A stretch of DNA of 64,000 nt from Saprospiraceae bacterium. Lineage in GTDB: Bacteria > Bacteroidota > Bacteroidia > Chitinophagales > Saprospiraceae. The stretch lies in contig JAHDHL010000027.1 in NCBI GenBank assembly GCA_020631355.1, positions 1-64,000 on the forward strand, read 5' to 3'. How positions within the stretch are numbered: the stretch's first letter is position 1; each line of letters starts with the position of its first letter. Position numbers and translations under genes: made by a program. The notes beneath the pieces were generated by a model. The model had not been told where the DNA came from. It was given only the letters and a program-made list of their open reading frames with translations, and searched no databases. This document shows positions 49,301-54,765 of the stretch, piece by piece.

Positions 49301-50521
49301 GACAAAATCATCGAGTTTTATCAATGCATCCGATGTTGTAATTGTAATACCGGCAACTGTGACAGAAAAAATCTCGAATCTTTCCACATCCAAAAGGAAG
49401 TCATTTCCGAGTCCGATGCCCAATTCCACATCTCTCATGGTACCATAACCTGGGTCAATTTCATTACCAGCATTGGTAAATGTTACGGTTTGGGAACCAT
49501 CCTTACAATACCCAGTAGTTTCGTTGGCAACCGTTCCGGAATTCGTTGCAACAGGGTTCGCAGTACCGGAACCAATAGTCACAAAATTGGTAATGGTTTC
49601 TGTTTCACAAACGGCGCCATAACATCCCCAGGATACTTCATGGTTACTAGAGCGATCATCATCACAAGACAGTACACAAAGGGTCTCCGTAATTACGAGA
49701 GATTCATCCGGATCGAGTGACTGGTCACCATCTCCCATGCCATTTCCTAATGTGTTTTGTTCTAAGTATGAACCGACTATTACCATTTCATAGAGCGTAT
49801 CAGTTCCTATGGCTGTTTTGACCAAAGGATAATCAATACCATTAACCTGAACATTGGTCACTGTGATTCCCTCTCCGTATATGGCAGAATATTCCAAGGA
49901 ATCAATAAATCCTGACAAACCACTATTAGAGAGAATCAAATCTCTGTCGAAGCATTCACCTATACTGGATATTGTGACATTATTGGTATTGGAAATGGTC
50001 AGATTGGGAACAGCAAAGGCATCCTTATATTCAGCCGTCATATCCGTTTCCATCAAGGAAGAACCATCCAAATCATAACTCAAGTCCCAAGTATCGAAAA
50101 CAAGTGCCTGATTATTCGCATTAATGGTATCCACATAACTACAATCCGCATGCAATGTGAAGACCAAATCCACACTGGTGGTAACAAATGGGTCCAAATC
50201 AGGAATTGTGAATGTTGCATTATCCAATCCGGAGCTGACCAAGGTCACACCCGCATCCGACTCCGCCGCAATGAATTCTGAAAATCGTGCACCCTGGAAT
50301 AGGCTGACTGTAGCTACAATGTTTTCCCTTGGCTCTATTTCCAATCCTGTAATCCTTACAGTCATCCTGGCAGTATCTGGTTCTCCACAGATATTCAGGA
50401 AGTTAGGTAGTCCGAGTGCACCATCGTACTCGACCACCAGGTTATCCTGAGCCAGTGCTTGTGAAAGGGAAAATAGGGTGAATAGGATACCCAATAACAA
50501 GGTATAAGGCTTGAATCCCAT
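34334..50521 (-). CDS. Giant (5,395-residue) SprB-like secreted surface protein with super-repeats and T9SS type B C-terminus
   Basis: One uninterrupted frame. Residues 1-25 are a signal peptide (MGFKPYTLLLGILFTLFSLS ...). About 26-1500 is adhesin-like with many Cys pairs and DUF11-type strands. About 1600-1935 carries PKD/Ig-like modules (GDNETICLGSSTTLQG, TTTYTLVVTDEDGC). About 2011-4744 is a tandem array of seven super-repeats of roughly 389 residues (1.17 kb), each with five SprB-like modules of the form CGNADG...GTYTVTVTD...C; central units are most alike. About 4940-5220 has three Cys-rich repeats (CPDQSG ... WCIIYEG ... CDEMGICDT). Next is an Ig/cadherin-like module (ANDDFDTTFTNVPIVINVKA), and about 5310-5395 is the gliding-motility-type T9SS domain (FSPNGDGVNDVF ... 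YNRWGNKVYE). In Flavobacterium such SprB proteins are the moving surface adhesins of gliding; the same role is inferred here. Confidence 0.95.
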   Translation of the reverse strand: MGFKPYTLLLGILFTLFSLSQALAQDNLVVEYDGALGLPNFLNICGEPDTARMTVRITGLEIEPRENIVATVSLFQGARFSEFIAAESDAGVTLVSSGLDNATFTIPDLDPFVTTSVDLVFTLHADCSYVDTINANNQALVFDTWDLSYDLDGSSLMETDMTAEYKDAFAVPNLTISNTNNVTISSIGECFDRDLILSNSGLSGFIDSLEYSAIYGEGITVTNVQVNGIDYPLVKTAIGTDTLYEMVIVGSYLEQNTLGNGMGDGDQSLDPDESLVITETLCVLSCDDDRSSNHEVSWGCYGAVCETETITNFVTIGSGTANPVATNSGTVANETTGYCKDGSQTVTFTNAGNEIDPGYGTMRDVELGIGLGNDFLLDVERFEIFSVTVAGITITTSDALIKLDDFVEFQTDPDGPGGLQDWDNDGYFDDLPINESIEITVGYRFDCTEANSLDDNCENPSAESLHSQILYTNSCAERILMENNSVIRPSNITPDSESSTDTDAMIATETFHVQYFQLRTVSNFDKACSGDERMIVTVDLPAGVSVDLAETNLFRNTSIALPLVSTNTVGTVTELIYDASVSNFISGSFTIDLALTSDCTAEPGATTFPVTLAHYCPDCDCTHTWFCGDLDGPILHPSVPPCTNLPPCPNGIRALDFEVNRTTYGYTDETYTQQVDPNDPDVNNKVALSCDSVMMTVTSVVGDDVITDDVGVIIRYDNPEDIMGTDEIFIFDGAEVEVRQTNGAVATCSVDASAITVSAVDLNKTLDIELDACLASIGLTLSPDDTIIFNGIFHMNPDGPYNEQFKLVPNFRGEMYHTFAGDQLSCDNFGETFTIAKTGSLFTFPSTPSFPSGCRESDLDYKVVVFNNDFGDFYPDEFIPAAFVDSMTFTFDPAILDAFEDLKVEVQIPNHPIHGNDFYEIQGLDAFPNGEYVAAFDTLNYIPSYNTSFSAAFTLRVNLVANCGSETASSNGDNLFTFVPTIYYRDRIYAETIGDGSCANYVEESVSNNIFYTEAPTFSLQSLSNPNPQVMQETVEWVLQHCNTSNESDAGLNWFALDIPSTSITIENIQDISTGTPVDVPFTQYGTNNSVFAYVDPLLRNFSSNAPGDICNTYVVTASFNECGTFPLVARTGWNCTEFDDVDWTPLDYAPCSEDTVNLSVTTLQGALDAEVLSQPTDSVQLCDTLTYEILVRNTDLGNVYDMNNQFFLPLLGLDFVPNSFEAAYTPSNTFVPISDPTLLSITPRGESYQFEDFSNVNAFLDSNGLPGFNAETPTDSNEYVIRFKVIPNCNFVSGEQIPYSFQGSSGCGDSTNIEFGETFPIFIEGVPEPTQFFLAEFGPASSYDPSGTGTLEVSISNITGQLTDDNDVIRVILPEGVSYTDNSVMPTSPVGWIPGEPQEEVENGFNVLYWDMPVGLPQAGVINFTFDYTGDPILECETDTLTFNLFTMDMYEINCGVTNEICMIFAGTTEGGEQNLDLIVTNGITFEITNATSDCVDDSNESVTVNGSVDGIPTLLDDAELQFFYDANMDGMGDPADDVLLAEFVIPQGTSGDVTFSETFNVSNTQLCDLIMVLDTLGTGACNQPDPLVISPQLQNAGLDANYCGNSIQVGNDGCGNIGTYTYLWSAIAPASDTDISDVTILNPIITLDPNLTVGTTVQYVLETTRAGCGYASTDTIDITVLPDLTVDIDDGGSTVVCNGVAATLTANASEAVTYSWSDGNNEVGTNMTLDVSPATNTTYTVVVTNPGGCTATASVDITTSTGLTSVEAGDNETICLGSSTTLQGTATGGTGTLTYEWTGLGLDNPNIANPVATPSVTTTYTLVVTDEDGCSDTDQVIITVDNNVPEVSAGASDICVGMSTELTASGGTSYTWTEMPTNPEIGTLEALNIANPTFTPSQSGTYDFEVLIEGGCEDITLPVSVTVTSISITTTQGNLDQCDGDVQSVTITLEENIQNYTITGGPVNNEVVNDATLTFDAIYNAGANNYTVELEGVSGCIAENTFEFTPCDCVPTIVTGTIVVNSSCDESSGSATINITGNPNDYSFTWTPNQGTPNASGDSRTGLEAGTYQVVIAENGNTDCTTSTTVVIGNSDGPMPTSVITTPATCSSADGTATIEPSSFTYDWSDGGTGDIRTDLTSGIYGVTVTDPEDPSCINVIPVVIQEDNDLVVDHNVIQGPTCGNNDGSVEITVTGGSGNYNYVWSNGGTGNSQTDLAAGTYVVNISEIGGDECTTSYIFAIVDTDVPQVDVVLDEVNDVSCPGDTDGSVEFTVTLPGGIAGPVDTIITDGFTEWTNGALAPGQYCVEIRDANGCLNGAVCFEIESPEPLMSNINTSGACGDGGSVTVNVMGGTGIYTFDWAHIPGTSNPANLTNLTAGNYDLTITDGNGCSMTLDGGIDIDVCPCDVEPEIDGVIIQEATCGNVDGEVTILVSPTSAGLEYTWEPDNGNPTGDGNVRTNLVAGGYTVTVSDPSGVCFDIVTFAVNNEDGPELDGPIVTAPANCGASDGTATLTPANYTYDWSDGGTGNSRNDLAAGTYFVSVSDADPACFSVFEIEIDLNNTLDVTVAVTNDPTCGNADGEVTANPINGSGSYSYEWSFGGTGNATETNIPSGIYAVTVTDDNATECTASTSFVLVDSDVAGADIVINGVTDVGCGGENNGMVDFTVTPQAGFQGPETIIISDGNSVFENGQLPGGDFCIAVLDANGCVAGGACFTIEENEPLDVEFSITSGCGDAGSIDINVNGGTGMYTFDWADLPGTNDPEDRDNLTTGNYSVTISDSDGCTVTGVDLPVLCTDCDIEPTILSTTIFEATCGNADGGAIVNLDVDPTLAVFTWNPDIGTEGATGNIRTDLPSGDYEVTVSDATGACSDVVTFAITNQDGAELDDDPATTDADCGTANGTATLLPATYDYSWSDNGTGNERTDLEAGTYFVTFFDPADPVCTGMVEVVIGQNNTLEITVAVDTAPTCGNADGAVTATVTGGSGNYQYNWSFGGTNASESGLSSGMYMLTVTDLDSPECISEEAITLIDSDVTPANIVINSTTDESCAGFADGEVDFTVTPNTGLTVVISDGTNTYTNGALPAGEYCIIATDDNDCVAGEACFTIEAAEALDVEFSISGGCNDDGAINVTVFGGTGNYTYDWSDLPGTNNPQDRTDLVEGIYTLEISDENGCTVMGLELPIVCDDCDIQPTILSTTIFEATCNNSDGGAIINLDVDPSLAVYTWNPNVGTIGATGNIRSDLPSGSYTVTVADPSGLCFDVVTFAITNQDAPELDGDPVTTNADCGQPNGTATLLPVGYDYSWSDSGTGNERTDLLSGTYFVTYFDPMNPDCSGIVEIIIGQNNTLDIVVGIDQGPTCGNADGAVTATVTGGSGNYEYAWSFGGTNASETGIPSGIYTLTVTDLDSPECVATEVFTLIDTDVTPATITINGTTGETCAGQADGTVDFTVTPNTGLDIVITNGSNTFESDALPAGDYCIVVTDDNGCITGESCFTIDGTEPLDVEFSISGGCGVDNGAIDVTVFGGSGNYTYDWSDLPGTNDPQDRENLPVGIYTLEISDDNGCMVMGLELPIECDDCDIEPNILSVTIFEATCGNTDGGAIINLDADPSLAVYTWEPNIGTPGTTGNIRENLPAGAYTVTVSDPSGSCTDSVTFAITNSDGPDLDDDPVTTPADCGVANGTATLLPATLDYVWSDGTTGNERTDLNTGTYFVTISDPSDPECIGIVEIFIDQNDVLEVSVTVDQAPTCGNADGAVTAVVANGSGNYAYNWSFGGTNASETGISSGTYTLEVTDLDNPDCSATTAFILIDGDVTPSTVTINEVTNETCAGESDGNVDFDVNPSAGLNITITDGTNTFTNGDLPPGDYCIEVTDDMGCVAGGACFTIEAADALDVEFSISGGCENDGAINVSVLGGTGNYTYDWADIPGTDNDPDRVDLEEGTYTLNIMDENGCTVDGIDLPVECTDCDFDPNIVSTTIYEATCGNEDGEAIINIDAIPAQAVYTWEPNVGAIGNAPNVITGLPAGAYTVTVSDPTGLCSDVVTFAVTNEDGPALDDDPITTAADCGAANGTAELLPASYNYAWSDTGTGNFRDDLVAGTYFVTVTDTDPDCPTIVEITIDLNNTLEVTVTVDQAPTCGNADGTVTATTPQNGAGNYDYNWSFGGTNATETGLSSGTYAVTVTDLDNAGCTASTAFILIDGDVTPSTVTINDTTNESCAGANDGSVDFDVNPSAGLNITITDGINTYTNGTLPPGNYCIEVTDDMGCVVGGDCFTIEAADELDVEFSISGGCASDGAIDISVNGGTGDITFDWLDIPGEDNDPDRTDLEAGTYTVVIADENGCTVLGYELVVECGDCVGPFIDYTISFESQCGAAIGNAQVVLENDPAGYNFTWSPDTIGVVSEDGTQLSNIPAGVYQVIVTDTSSASCVDSISILVTNENGPEAEIIETTASLCGEATGTATLAPDSLVFNWSDGGTGAVRDELAAGIYEVIYYVDGDSACYNALLVEIQDTFATELTVDITQEPNCGEANGSATINVVGGSGNFSFFWSDGGMGASRSDLSSGTYTVFVTDLDNGCENQITFTINDDVPETATIDIVEINNIACNSEDLGSVVFDVTYDPAFNQPASVTITDGLGLFAEDALPAGDYCIVVRDADNCIVVSECFTITETDPFEVSIIGTYAGCEGSGDLGSLDVTVMGGTAPYTFDWADLTVAPEPEDRDSLDVGLYDLTITDANGCSSSIDGIMLDSLCIAECDFFDGIDTIVVETINCEDTTLVCSGVTFSEFLLGDYSITIDGEDYMMDPSDACESDVISGYTLFLIPGQGNSGPYTLESWDVGGNIISGTFDDIDGLVDSMNVWDPAGNWMLNDNSSLVIGGEMGVAYGDMVIYPTASPNLEATLDFNIGQSVSSVGINVAGEGMHEVIIINNETACPDTLIVQIVCLEYELTDSITLGDSIYFCLNTMELIANTDLEGPIVSLENACPESSGTSVIFNIESEVPPCISYLGITPGVDTACLVLCDTAGICDTVNYIVTVGATGPITVTDTIIISEIDTFCLDTLTNLCGEIQAVNNFCDDGSSEVIFEIIEETWCVTYEGMLLGVDSACLEVIDEYGNADTVTIVISVEEIRTDTICDTIFIGQVVQYCIDTTELLAPIESITNECPDQSGEFVEFFIEEDTWCIIYEGVDDVGTDSACIVVCDEMGICDTTIFCITVIEFFDAPIANDDFDTTFTNVPIVINVKANDTVYGGIDSLYIIDGPQVGTATVNLDCTITYDPDEGVCSVEDFFTYVVCNPNECDTATVYIYIECTELTIFNGFSPNGDGVNDVFYIDGIEDFPNNKLCIYNRWGNKVYEKDGYNNEWDGSWSGNVLPDGTYFYVLNLGDEDNTTYNGYLQIFR
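36290..44490 (-). repeat. Seven tandem 1.17-kb coding super-repeats inside the giant gene
   Basis: In the translation of the minus strand, the phrase starting CD(I/V/F)xPxI recurs at about 44490, 43310, 42135, 40965, 39800, 38625 and 37455, a period of 1165-1180 bases. Each unit has five modules with openings ATCGNADGG, ADCGxxNGTA, PTCGNADGAV, ESCAGxxDGxVDF and GGCxxDGAI. Units three to six (about 42.1-37.5 kb) are visibly the most similar to each other, while the first and last are more divergent, as expected from internal amplification. Period and copy number were read from the sequence; exact identities were not computed. Confidence 0.9.
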
Positions 50522-50851
50522 AATCTTTGGTTTTGTATAATATGTATTATGATGCTTCTTTAGCCGAAGCTAGCAAGTAGGAATGTCTAGGAAAGGGGAA
50601 CTCCTTGATTGCTAATTTCGTACAAATATTTAAAATCAACAAAAACCACTCCAAAAAACGTGACGTTATAAGTACTTGATATATTAACACTTACGAGTAT
50701 ATGAATGCGTATTTCCCTGTCGCAATTGGCTAGTAAACGTTAAAAAAACTGATAATGGAAGCGTTGAACCAGTTCCTTAGATATTTGTTGAGTAATTGAT
50801 AGATTTAATGACAAACAACATTACCTTTGCGGTCTTGAAACTCAAGTCTCT
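50522..50851. other. 330-bp divergent spacer between the giant gene and ferredoxin
   Basis: AT-rich divergent promoter region. It contains a small perfect dyad ATAATA-tg-TATTAT (50537-50550), 16 bases upstream of the giant gene's ATG, a short GCTTC/GAAGC hairpin (50554-50570) and the ferredoxin promoter element listed separately. No TAnnTTTG element was found in the direction of the giant gene, so its promoter is not identified. No coding sequence is seen. Confidence 0.5.
50822..50829 (+). promoter_or_regulatory. Putative -7 promoter element of the ferredoxin gene
   Basis: TACCTTTG is a full match to TAnnTTTG, 22 bases before the ferredoxin ATG. A TTG at 50796-50798 lies 23 bases upstream, slightly long for a -33 element. 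Confidence 0.6.
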
Positions 50852-51193
50852 ATGGCGAAGATTACATTTACATTCGAGGATAAGAACATTCCCACTAAAA
50901 TTGTGGAGGATGCAGAGGAGGGATTATCCATTCTGGATATTGCGGAGGACAATGATGTCCATCTGAATCATAACTGCGGTGCTGTGTGTGCCTGCTCCAC
51001 TTGTCATGTTTATATCAACAAGGGTGAGGACGACCTCCCTGAGATTACGGACAGGGAGGAGGATTTCATTGATAGAGCTATCAATCCAAGGCTGGAATCC
51101 AGATTGGCTTGCCAATGTCTGATACAGGATCCGAACGGTGAATACGAGGTAGAAATACCGGATCAATCACAAATTATAGGACACGAACATTAG
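50852..51193 (+). CDS. fdx: ISC-type 2Fe-2S ferredoxin
   Basis: A 113-residue adrenodoxin-type ferredoxin. Cluster ligands are C42, C48, C51 and C87 in HNCGAVCACSTCH and RLACQC, spaced Cx5CxxC-x35-C as in the Fdx of the iron-sulfur cluster assembly (ISC) system; the extra cysteines C46 and C89 also match that branch. It supplies electrons for cluster assembly or to cytochrome-type enzymes. It is followed after 89 bases by iscX, which supports an ISC role, although iscS, iscU and hscA/B are not in the window. The protein is cytoplasmic and acidic. Confidence 0.9.
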   Translation: MAKITFTFEDKNIPTKIVEDAEEGLSILDIAEDNDVHLNHNCGAVCACSTCHVYINKGEDDLPEITDREEDFIDRAINPRLESRLACQCLIQDPNGEYEVEIPDQSQIIGHEH

Positions 51194-51282
51194 AGGTATT
51201 GAGATGGGTGCCACGCATTCCGAGTATTTCTGATGATATAGCTGAACGACACATTAATTCACATTCATAATTAATTCGAGAA

Positions 51283-51528
51283 ATGGCTTTCGAAGAATTT
51301 GATGATATGCCAATCAACTGGCACGAGCACGAGGATATTGCGATGAAGTTGTACGAGAAATTCGGTGATGACTTCACGGAATCCAAAATATACAGAATCC
51401 GATTTACCGACCTATTGGATTGGATTATGGAAATCCCGACATTCGAGGGAAAAAGAGAAGATTGTAACGAGGGACATCTCGAACAAATCCAGGCCAAGTG
51501 GGTCTATGAATGGAGGGACAATCAGTAA
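51283..51528 (+). CDS. iscX: IscX-family Fe-S assembly protein
   Basis: An 81-residue acidic protein. INWHEHEDIAMKLYEKF, the middle RFTDLLDWIMEIPTFEG and the C-terminal LEQIQAKWVYEW match the winged-helix IscX (YfhJ) family, which binds the cysteine desulfurase IscS and modulates iron and sulfur supply. This family is often the last gene of an isc operon after fdx, as here. It is cytoplasmic. The 89-base spacer after fdx could hold an independent start site, but nothing obvious was seen. Confidence 0.87.
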   Translation: MAFEEFDDMPINWHEHEDIAMKLYEKFGDDFTESKIYRIRFTDLLDWIMEIPTFEGKREDCNEGHLEQIQAKWVYEWRDNQ

Positions 51529-51566
51529 TCCCATTCCTTTTCTGTAGCTAATCACCTCATACCCTT

Positions 51567-52097
51567 ATGAACGAACTGGAACGATTCAGGAGTATTGATA
51601 CCTTCATCTTTGATGTGGATGGGGTACTGACCAATTCGGAACTTATTGTTCTAGAGAATGGTCATCTACTTCGCAAGATGAACACCCGTGATGGTTATGC
51701 ACTGAAAAGGGCCGTAGAAAAAGGATATCGGGTGTGTATCATTACCGGAGGTGGTTCATCCGGTGTGGTACAACGGCTCAAAGGACTTGGTATCAAGGAT
51801 ATCTACAGCAAGATTAGCCATAAGATGGATGCTTTTGAAGAATACATCTATGCCTACGATATCCCAACGGAACATATCTTATACATGGGGGATGATGTTC
51901 CTGATTATGAGGTAATGAGACGAGTGGCCCTACCCTGCTGTCCTTTTGATGCTGCTAGCGAAATACTTGAAATCAGCCAGTATGTTTCCCCTAAAAAAGG
52001 TGGACACGGATGTGTCAGGGATGTGGTGGAAAAAGTGCTCAAACTCCGTGGAGATTGGCGGGATGACCCAAGGGATATAGAACTTGAGATTGAATAA
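51567..52097 (+). CDS. kdsC: KdsC-type HAD phosphatase (Kdo-8-phosphate phosphatase)
   Basis: A 176-residue HAD-family protein of the cap-less C0 type. The nucleophile motif FIFDVDGVLTN (D16, with the acid/base D18) is followed by MNTRDGYALKRAVEKG, the stretch that shapes the active site in KdsC, then CIITGGGS (motif II), a lysine in SHKMDAF (motif III) and MGDDVPD (motif IV). Length and the RDGYALK sequence fit the tetrameric KdsC group, which makes Kdo from Kdo-8-phosphate for lipopolysaccharide; related YrbI-type proteins act on nucleotide sugars, so the substrate is inferred. It follows iscX by 38 bases and is 143 bases upstream of the MBOAT gene. Confidence 0.87.
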   Translation: MNELERFRSIDTFIFDVDGVLTNSELIVLENGHLLRKMNTRDGYALKRAVEKGYRVCIITGGGSSGVVQRLKGLGIKDIYSKISHKMDAFEEYIYAYDIPTEHILYMGDDVPDYEVMRRVALPCCPFDAASEILEISQYVSPKKGGHGCVRDVVEKVLKLRGDWRDDPRDIELEIE

Positions 52098-52240
52098 GCC
52101 TCATAAAGCCTGTTTGTCATATCCATTCCGAATCAGGGTGTCATGCCCAAAACTATCCTGACACACTACAACCCATCCGTAATTTTTTCCTAAGTTTATG
52201 TTTCGAACTACATTGATGAAGCATATCCGACCTATCCGTA

Positions 52241-53689
52241 ATGTTCTTTAATTCCATTGATTTTGCCATTTTCCTACCTGTAGCATTCGCCATCTATTGG
52301 CTGCTCAATAGGAACATGAAATTGCAGAATGCATTCATTGTTCTGGCAAGTTATATCTTTTATGGTTGGTGGGATTGGCGTTTTCTTTCCCTGATTTTCA
52401 TCAGTACTGTCATAGACTATTCCATTGGCAGGCAACTATCCAAGGAGGAACGGCCCCAACAGCGGAAATACCTATTATATACAAGTGTCCTTGTGAATCT
52501 GGGATTCCTTGGATTCTTTAAGTATTACAATTTCTTTGTTGAGAATTTTGTCAGTGCGTTCTCATTCTTTGGTGCGGATATTCCATCAAACACCCTGAAT
52601 ATCATACTACCTGTTGGGATTAGTTTCTATACGTTCCAAACTTTGAGTTACACCATTGATGTTTATCGAAAAAAACTGGAACCTACGACAGACTTTGTCT
52701 CTTTTATGGCCTATGTCAGTTTTTTCCCGCAGTTGGTTGCGGGGCCGATTGAACGGGCGACCAGACTCCTACCACAATTCCATCAACCCCGTAGATTCGA
52801 GTATAACCAAGCAATGGATGGCTTGGCCCAAATCGTATGGGGATTATTCAAAAAGATTGTCATAGCGGATAATTGTGCGAGATATGCCGACATGATTTTC
52901 GATAATTACACATCGGAATCACCTGTAATGTTGTTGTTGGGTGCCATTTTCTTCACCTTTCAGATTTATGGGGATTTCTCAGGTTACTCGGACATTGCCA
53001 TAGGAACGGCGAGGATATTCGGATTCGATTTGATGAAGAATTTCGCTTTCCCATATTTTTCGAGGGATATTGCAGAATTCTGGCGTAGATGGCACATCTC
53101 ACTTTCGACTTGGTTCAGGGATTATCTCTATATCCCATTAGGCGGAAGCAGAGGTAACCAATGGATGCAAATCAGGAATGTATTCATCATATTCATTGTA
53201 AGTGGATTCTGGCATGGAGCCAATTGGACATTCATCATCTGGGGAGCATTGAATGCCATTTATTTTCTTCCCTTATTGTTACTCAAAAGGAATAGGAATC
53301 ACTTGGAAATCGTAGCCAAGGGTAAATATTGGCCATCATTGAGGGAAATGGGTGGAATGGGAATCACATTCATCCTTACGGTCTTGGCCTGGATATTCTT
53401 TCGTTCAGAAACCGTGAAACAAGCAACCGATATGATTTCGGGAATCTTCTCCTTTGCACTCTATACCGTTCCCCAACATCCCGAGATGGAAGGTATGTGC
53501 TATGTATTGGTATACATTCTAGTTTTCCAAGTCATTGAATGGTTGGGTAGGGAAAGTGATTTTGCCATACAACGCATCAATTCCATACGTCCAGTTTTCC
53601 TATCATTCCTATGCTATTATATCATTATAATGACCATTATCCTACTGAGTTCCAGCTATGAGGTGGCATTCATATACTTCCAATTCTAA
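52241..53689 (+). CDS. MBOAT-family membrane O-acyltransferase (AlgI/DltB-like)
   Basis: A 482-residue polytopic membrane protein with about eleven hydrophobic helices. The family signature FWRRWHISLSTWFRDYLYIP is followed by FWHGANWTFIIWG, in which H325 is the catalytic histidine of the MBOAT fold. The head MFFNSIDFAIFLPVAFAIYW is the usual N-terminus of AlgI-like proteins. These enzymes move an acyl group, often acetyl, across the membrane onto a surface polymer. The next gene, three bases downstream, is an SGNH/DltD-like partner; this pairing is the standard two-component acylation unit. The acceptor polymer is unknown; LPS, a capsule or a glycoprotein are candidates. Confidence 0.95.
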   Translation: MFFNSIDFAIFLPVAFAIYWLLNRNMKLQNAFIVLASYIFYGWWDWRFLSLIFISTVIDYSIGRQLSKEERPQQRKYLLYTSVLVNLGFLGFFKYYNFFVENFVSAFSFFGADIPSNTLNIILPVGISFYTFQTLSYTIDVYRKKLEPTTDFVSFMAYVSFFPQLVAGPIERATRLLPQFHQPRRFEYNQAMDGLAQIVWGLFKKIVIADNCARYADMIFDNYTSESPVMLLLGAIFFTFQIYGDFSGYSDIAIGTARIFGFDLMKNFAFPYFSRDIAEFWRRWHISLSTWFRDYLYIPLGGSRGNQWMQIRNVFIIFIVSGFWHGANWTFIIWGALNAIYFLPLLLLKRNRNHLEIVAKGKYWPSLREMGGMGITFILTVLAWIFFRSETVKQATDMISGIFSFALYTVPQHPEMEGMCYVLVYILVFQVIEWLGRESDFAIQRINSIRPVFLSFLCYYIIIMTIILLSSSYEVAFIYFQF

Positions 53690-53692
53690 TCC

Positions 53693-54706
53693 ATGGGACG
53701 ATTCATCACATATTGTATCCTATTATTGGTGGCCATCGGAAGCAGTCTCTACTACCTGTATCAATATCATCAACCATTCCCTTCCTATTACATCAATAAA
53801 ATCAAGTACAAAACAGATGCCTATGATGTAATCGTACTGGGTACCTCACATGCCTGGTCATTCGACCATAATATCAATGAACTCAAGGGAGAGCATTTCA
53901 ACAAAGCGGGTAACACCATCTATTATGATTATCAGAATTATAAGTATCTCAAGGAGAGGAATAGGCTAAACCCCAATGCACTCATCATACTTCCCTTATC
54001 ATATTTTTCCCTGGGAGCCAATGAAAATCGTAGTGACAGAGGTTATAATAATTCCTTTATCAATGATTTCTATGCCTATTTGCCCGCATCGAGCATCCAT
54101 GATTATAATCTCAGTAAGGAATCCCAACTTAGAATGGACAGAATCAGGGAAAATGCAATCATTTGGATACAGGATTGGTTACCCAAGGAAAAAACTCCGG
54201 TGCCACCTCCCAAACAATCCCAAAGCCAACCCAAGGTCAATATGGATACAACTCGTACAACAACAGCAGCAGTTGTGCCTAGTATAGATTCCATACGCTT
54301 ATCAGAACGGAAATCAAAATACCTAAAAGAACATGCTGCTATCCGATTCAAGGACCATATAGAAACCATCACTCCGGGAAGTTCCGAACAAAATATGCAA
54401 TATTTATCCGAAATGATTGAGGATATACAATCCAATGGATTTCGGATTATTCTCGTAACGGCTCCATTTCATGCGGAATATAATACACTATTCGACGAGG
54501 TATGGCTGAGTGAACATTTCCATCGGCATATCAAAGATATTACGGAGCAACACCAAGTGGAATACCTTAATTACGCATCCAAATCCGAATTGCAATTCAA
54601 TGCGGACTATTTCAAGGACTCCGACCATCTTAGTGATGAGGGTATTGCGTATTTCAACAAATACATTTTCCAAGAGGATTTGCGGAAACTGAAACTCATT
54701 GACTAG
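53693..54706 (+). CDS. SGNH/DltD-like periplasmic partner of the MBOAT acyltransferase
   Basis: A 337-residue protein with one N-terminal membrane anchor (residues about 4-22). The catalytic SGNH layout is visible: VLGTSHAWSFD with the nucleophile S52 in a GTSH block, and near the C-terminus YFKDSDHLSDEG with D309 and H312 in the DxxH arrangement. The central region has a Pro/Gln/Thr-rich insert (about 165-200). It begins three bases after the MBOAT stop, so both are translated together. Such proteins take the acyl group in the periplasm from the MBOAT partner and place it on the acceptor. No Asn/Gly block was identified with certainty, so the assignment leans on the two ends and on gene order. 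Confidence 0.85.
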   Translation: MGRFITYCILLLVAIGSSLYYLYQYHQPFPSYYINKIKYKTDAYDVIVLGTSHAWSFDHNINELKGEHFNKAGNTIYYDYQNYKYLKERNRLNPNALIILPLSYFSLGANENRSDRGYNNSFINDFYAYLPASSIHDYNLSKESQLRMDRIRENAIIWIQDWLPKEKTPVPPPKQSQSQPKVNMDTTRTTTAAVVPSIDSIRLSERKSKYLKEHAAIRFKDHIETITPGSSEQNMQYLSEMIEDIQSNGFRIILVTAPFHAEYNTLFDEVWLSEHFHRHIKDITEQHQVEYLNYASKSELQFNADYFKDSDHLSDEGIAYFNKYIFQEDLRKLKLID

Positions 54707-54733
54707 AAGCCATTCCAAGCAAAAAATATATTC

Positions 54734-54741
54734 TACATTTG
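54734..54741 (+). promoter_or_regulatory. Putative -7 promoter element of the UbiA-type gene
   Basis: TACATTTG is a full match to TAnnTTTG, 24 bases before the ATG at 54766. It also shows that a TTG start at 54739 would lie within the promoter, supporting the ATG. No clear -33 element was seen. Confidence 0.5.
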
Positions 54742-54765
54742 GGGTTCAGATACATCCTGTTGCAC

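Noticed and set aside
34761-50450. Many plus-strand open frames of 60-175 codons opposite the giant gene
   Set aside because: They recur with the 1.17-kb repeat period, have no family resemblance and are the antisense of a repetitive gene poor in rare codons. They are not independent genes.
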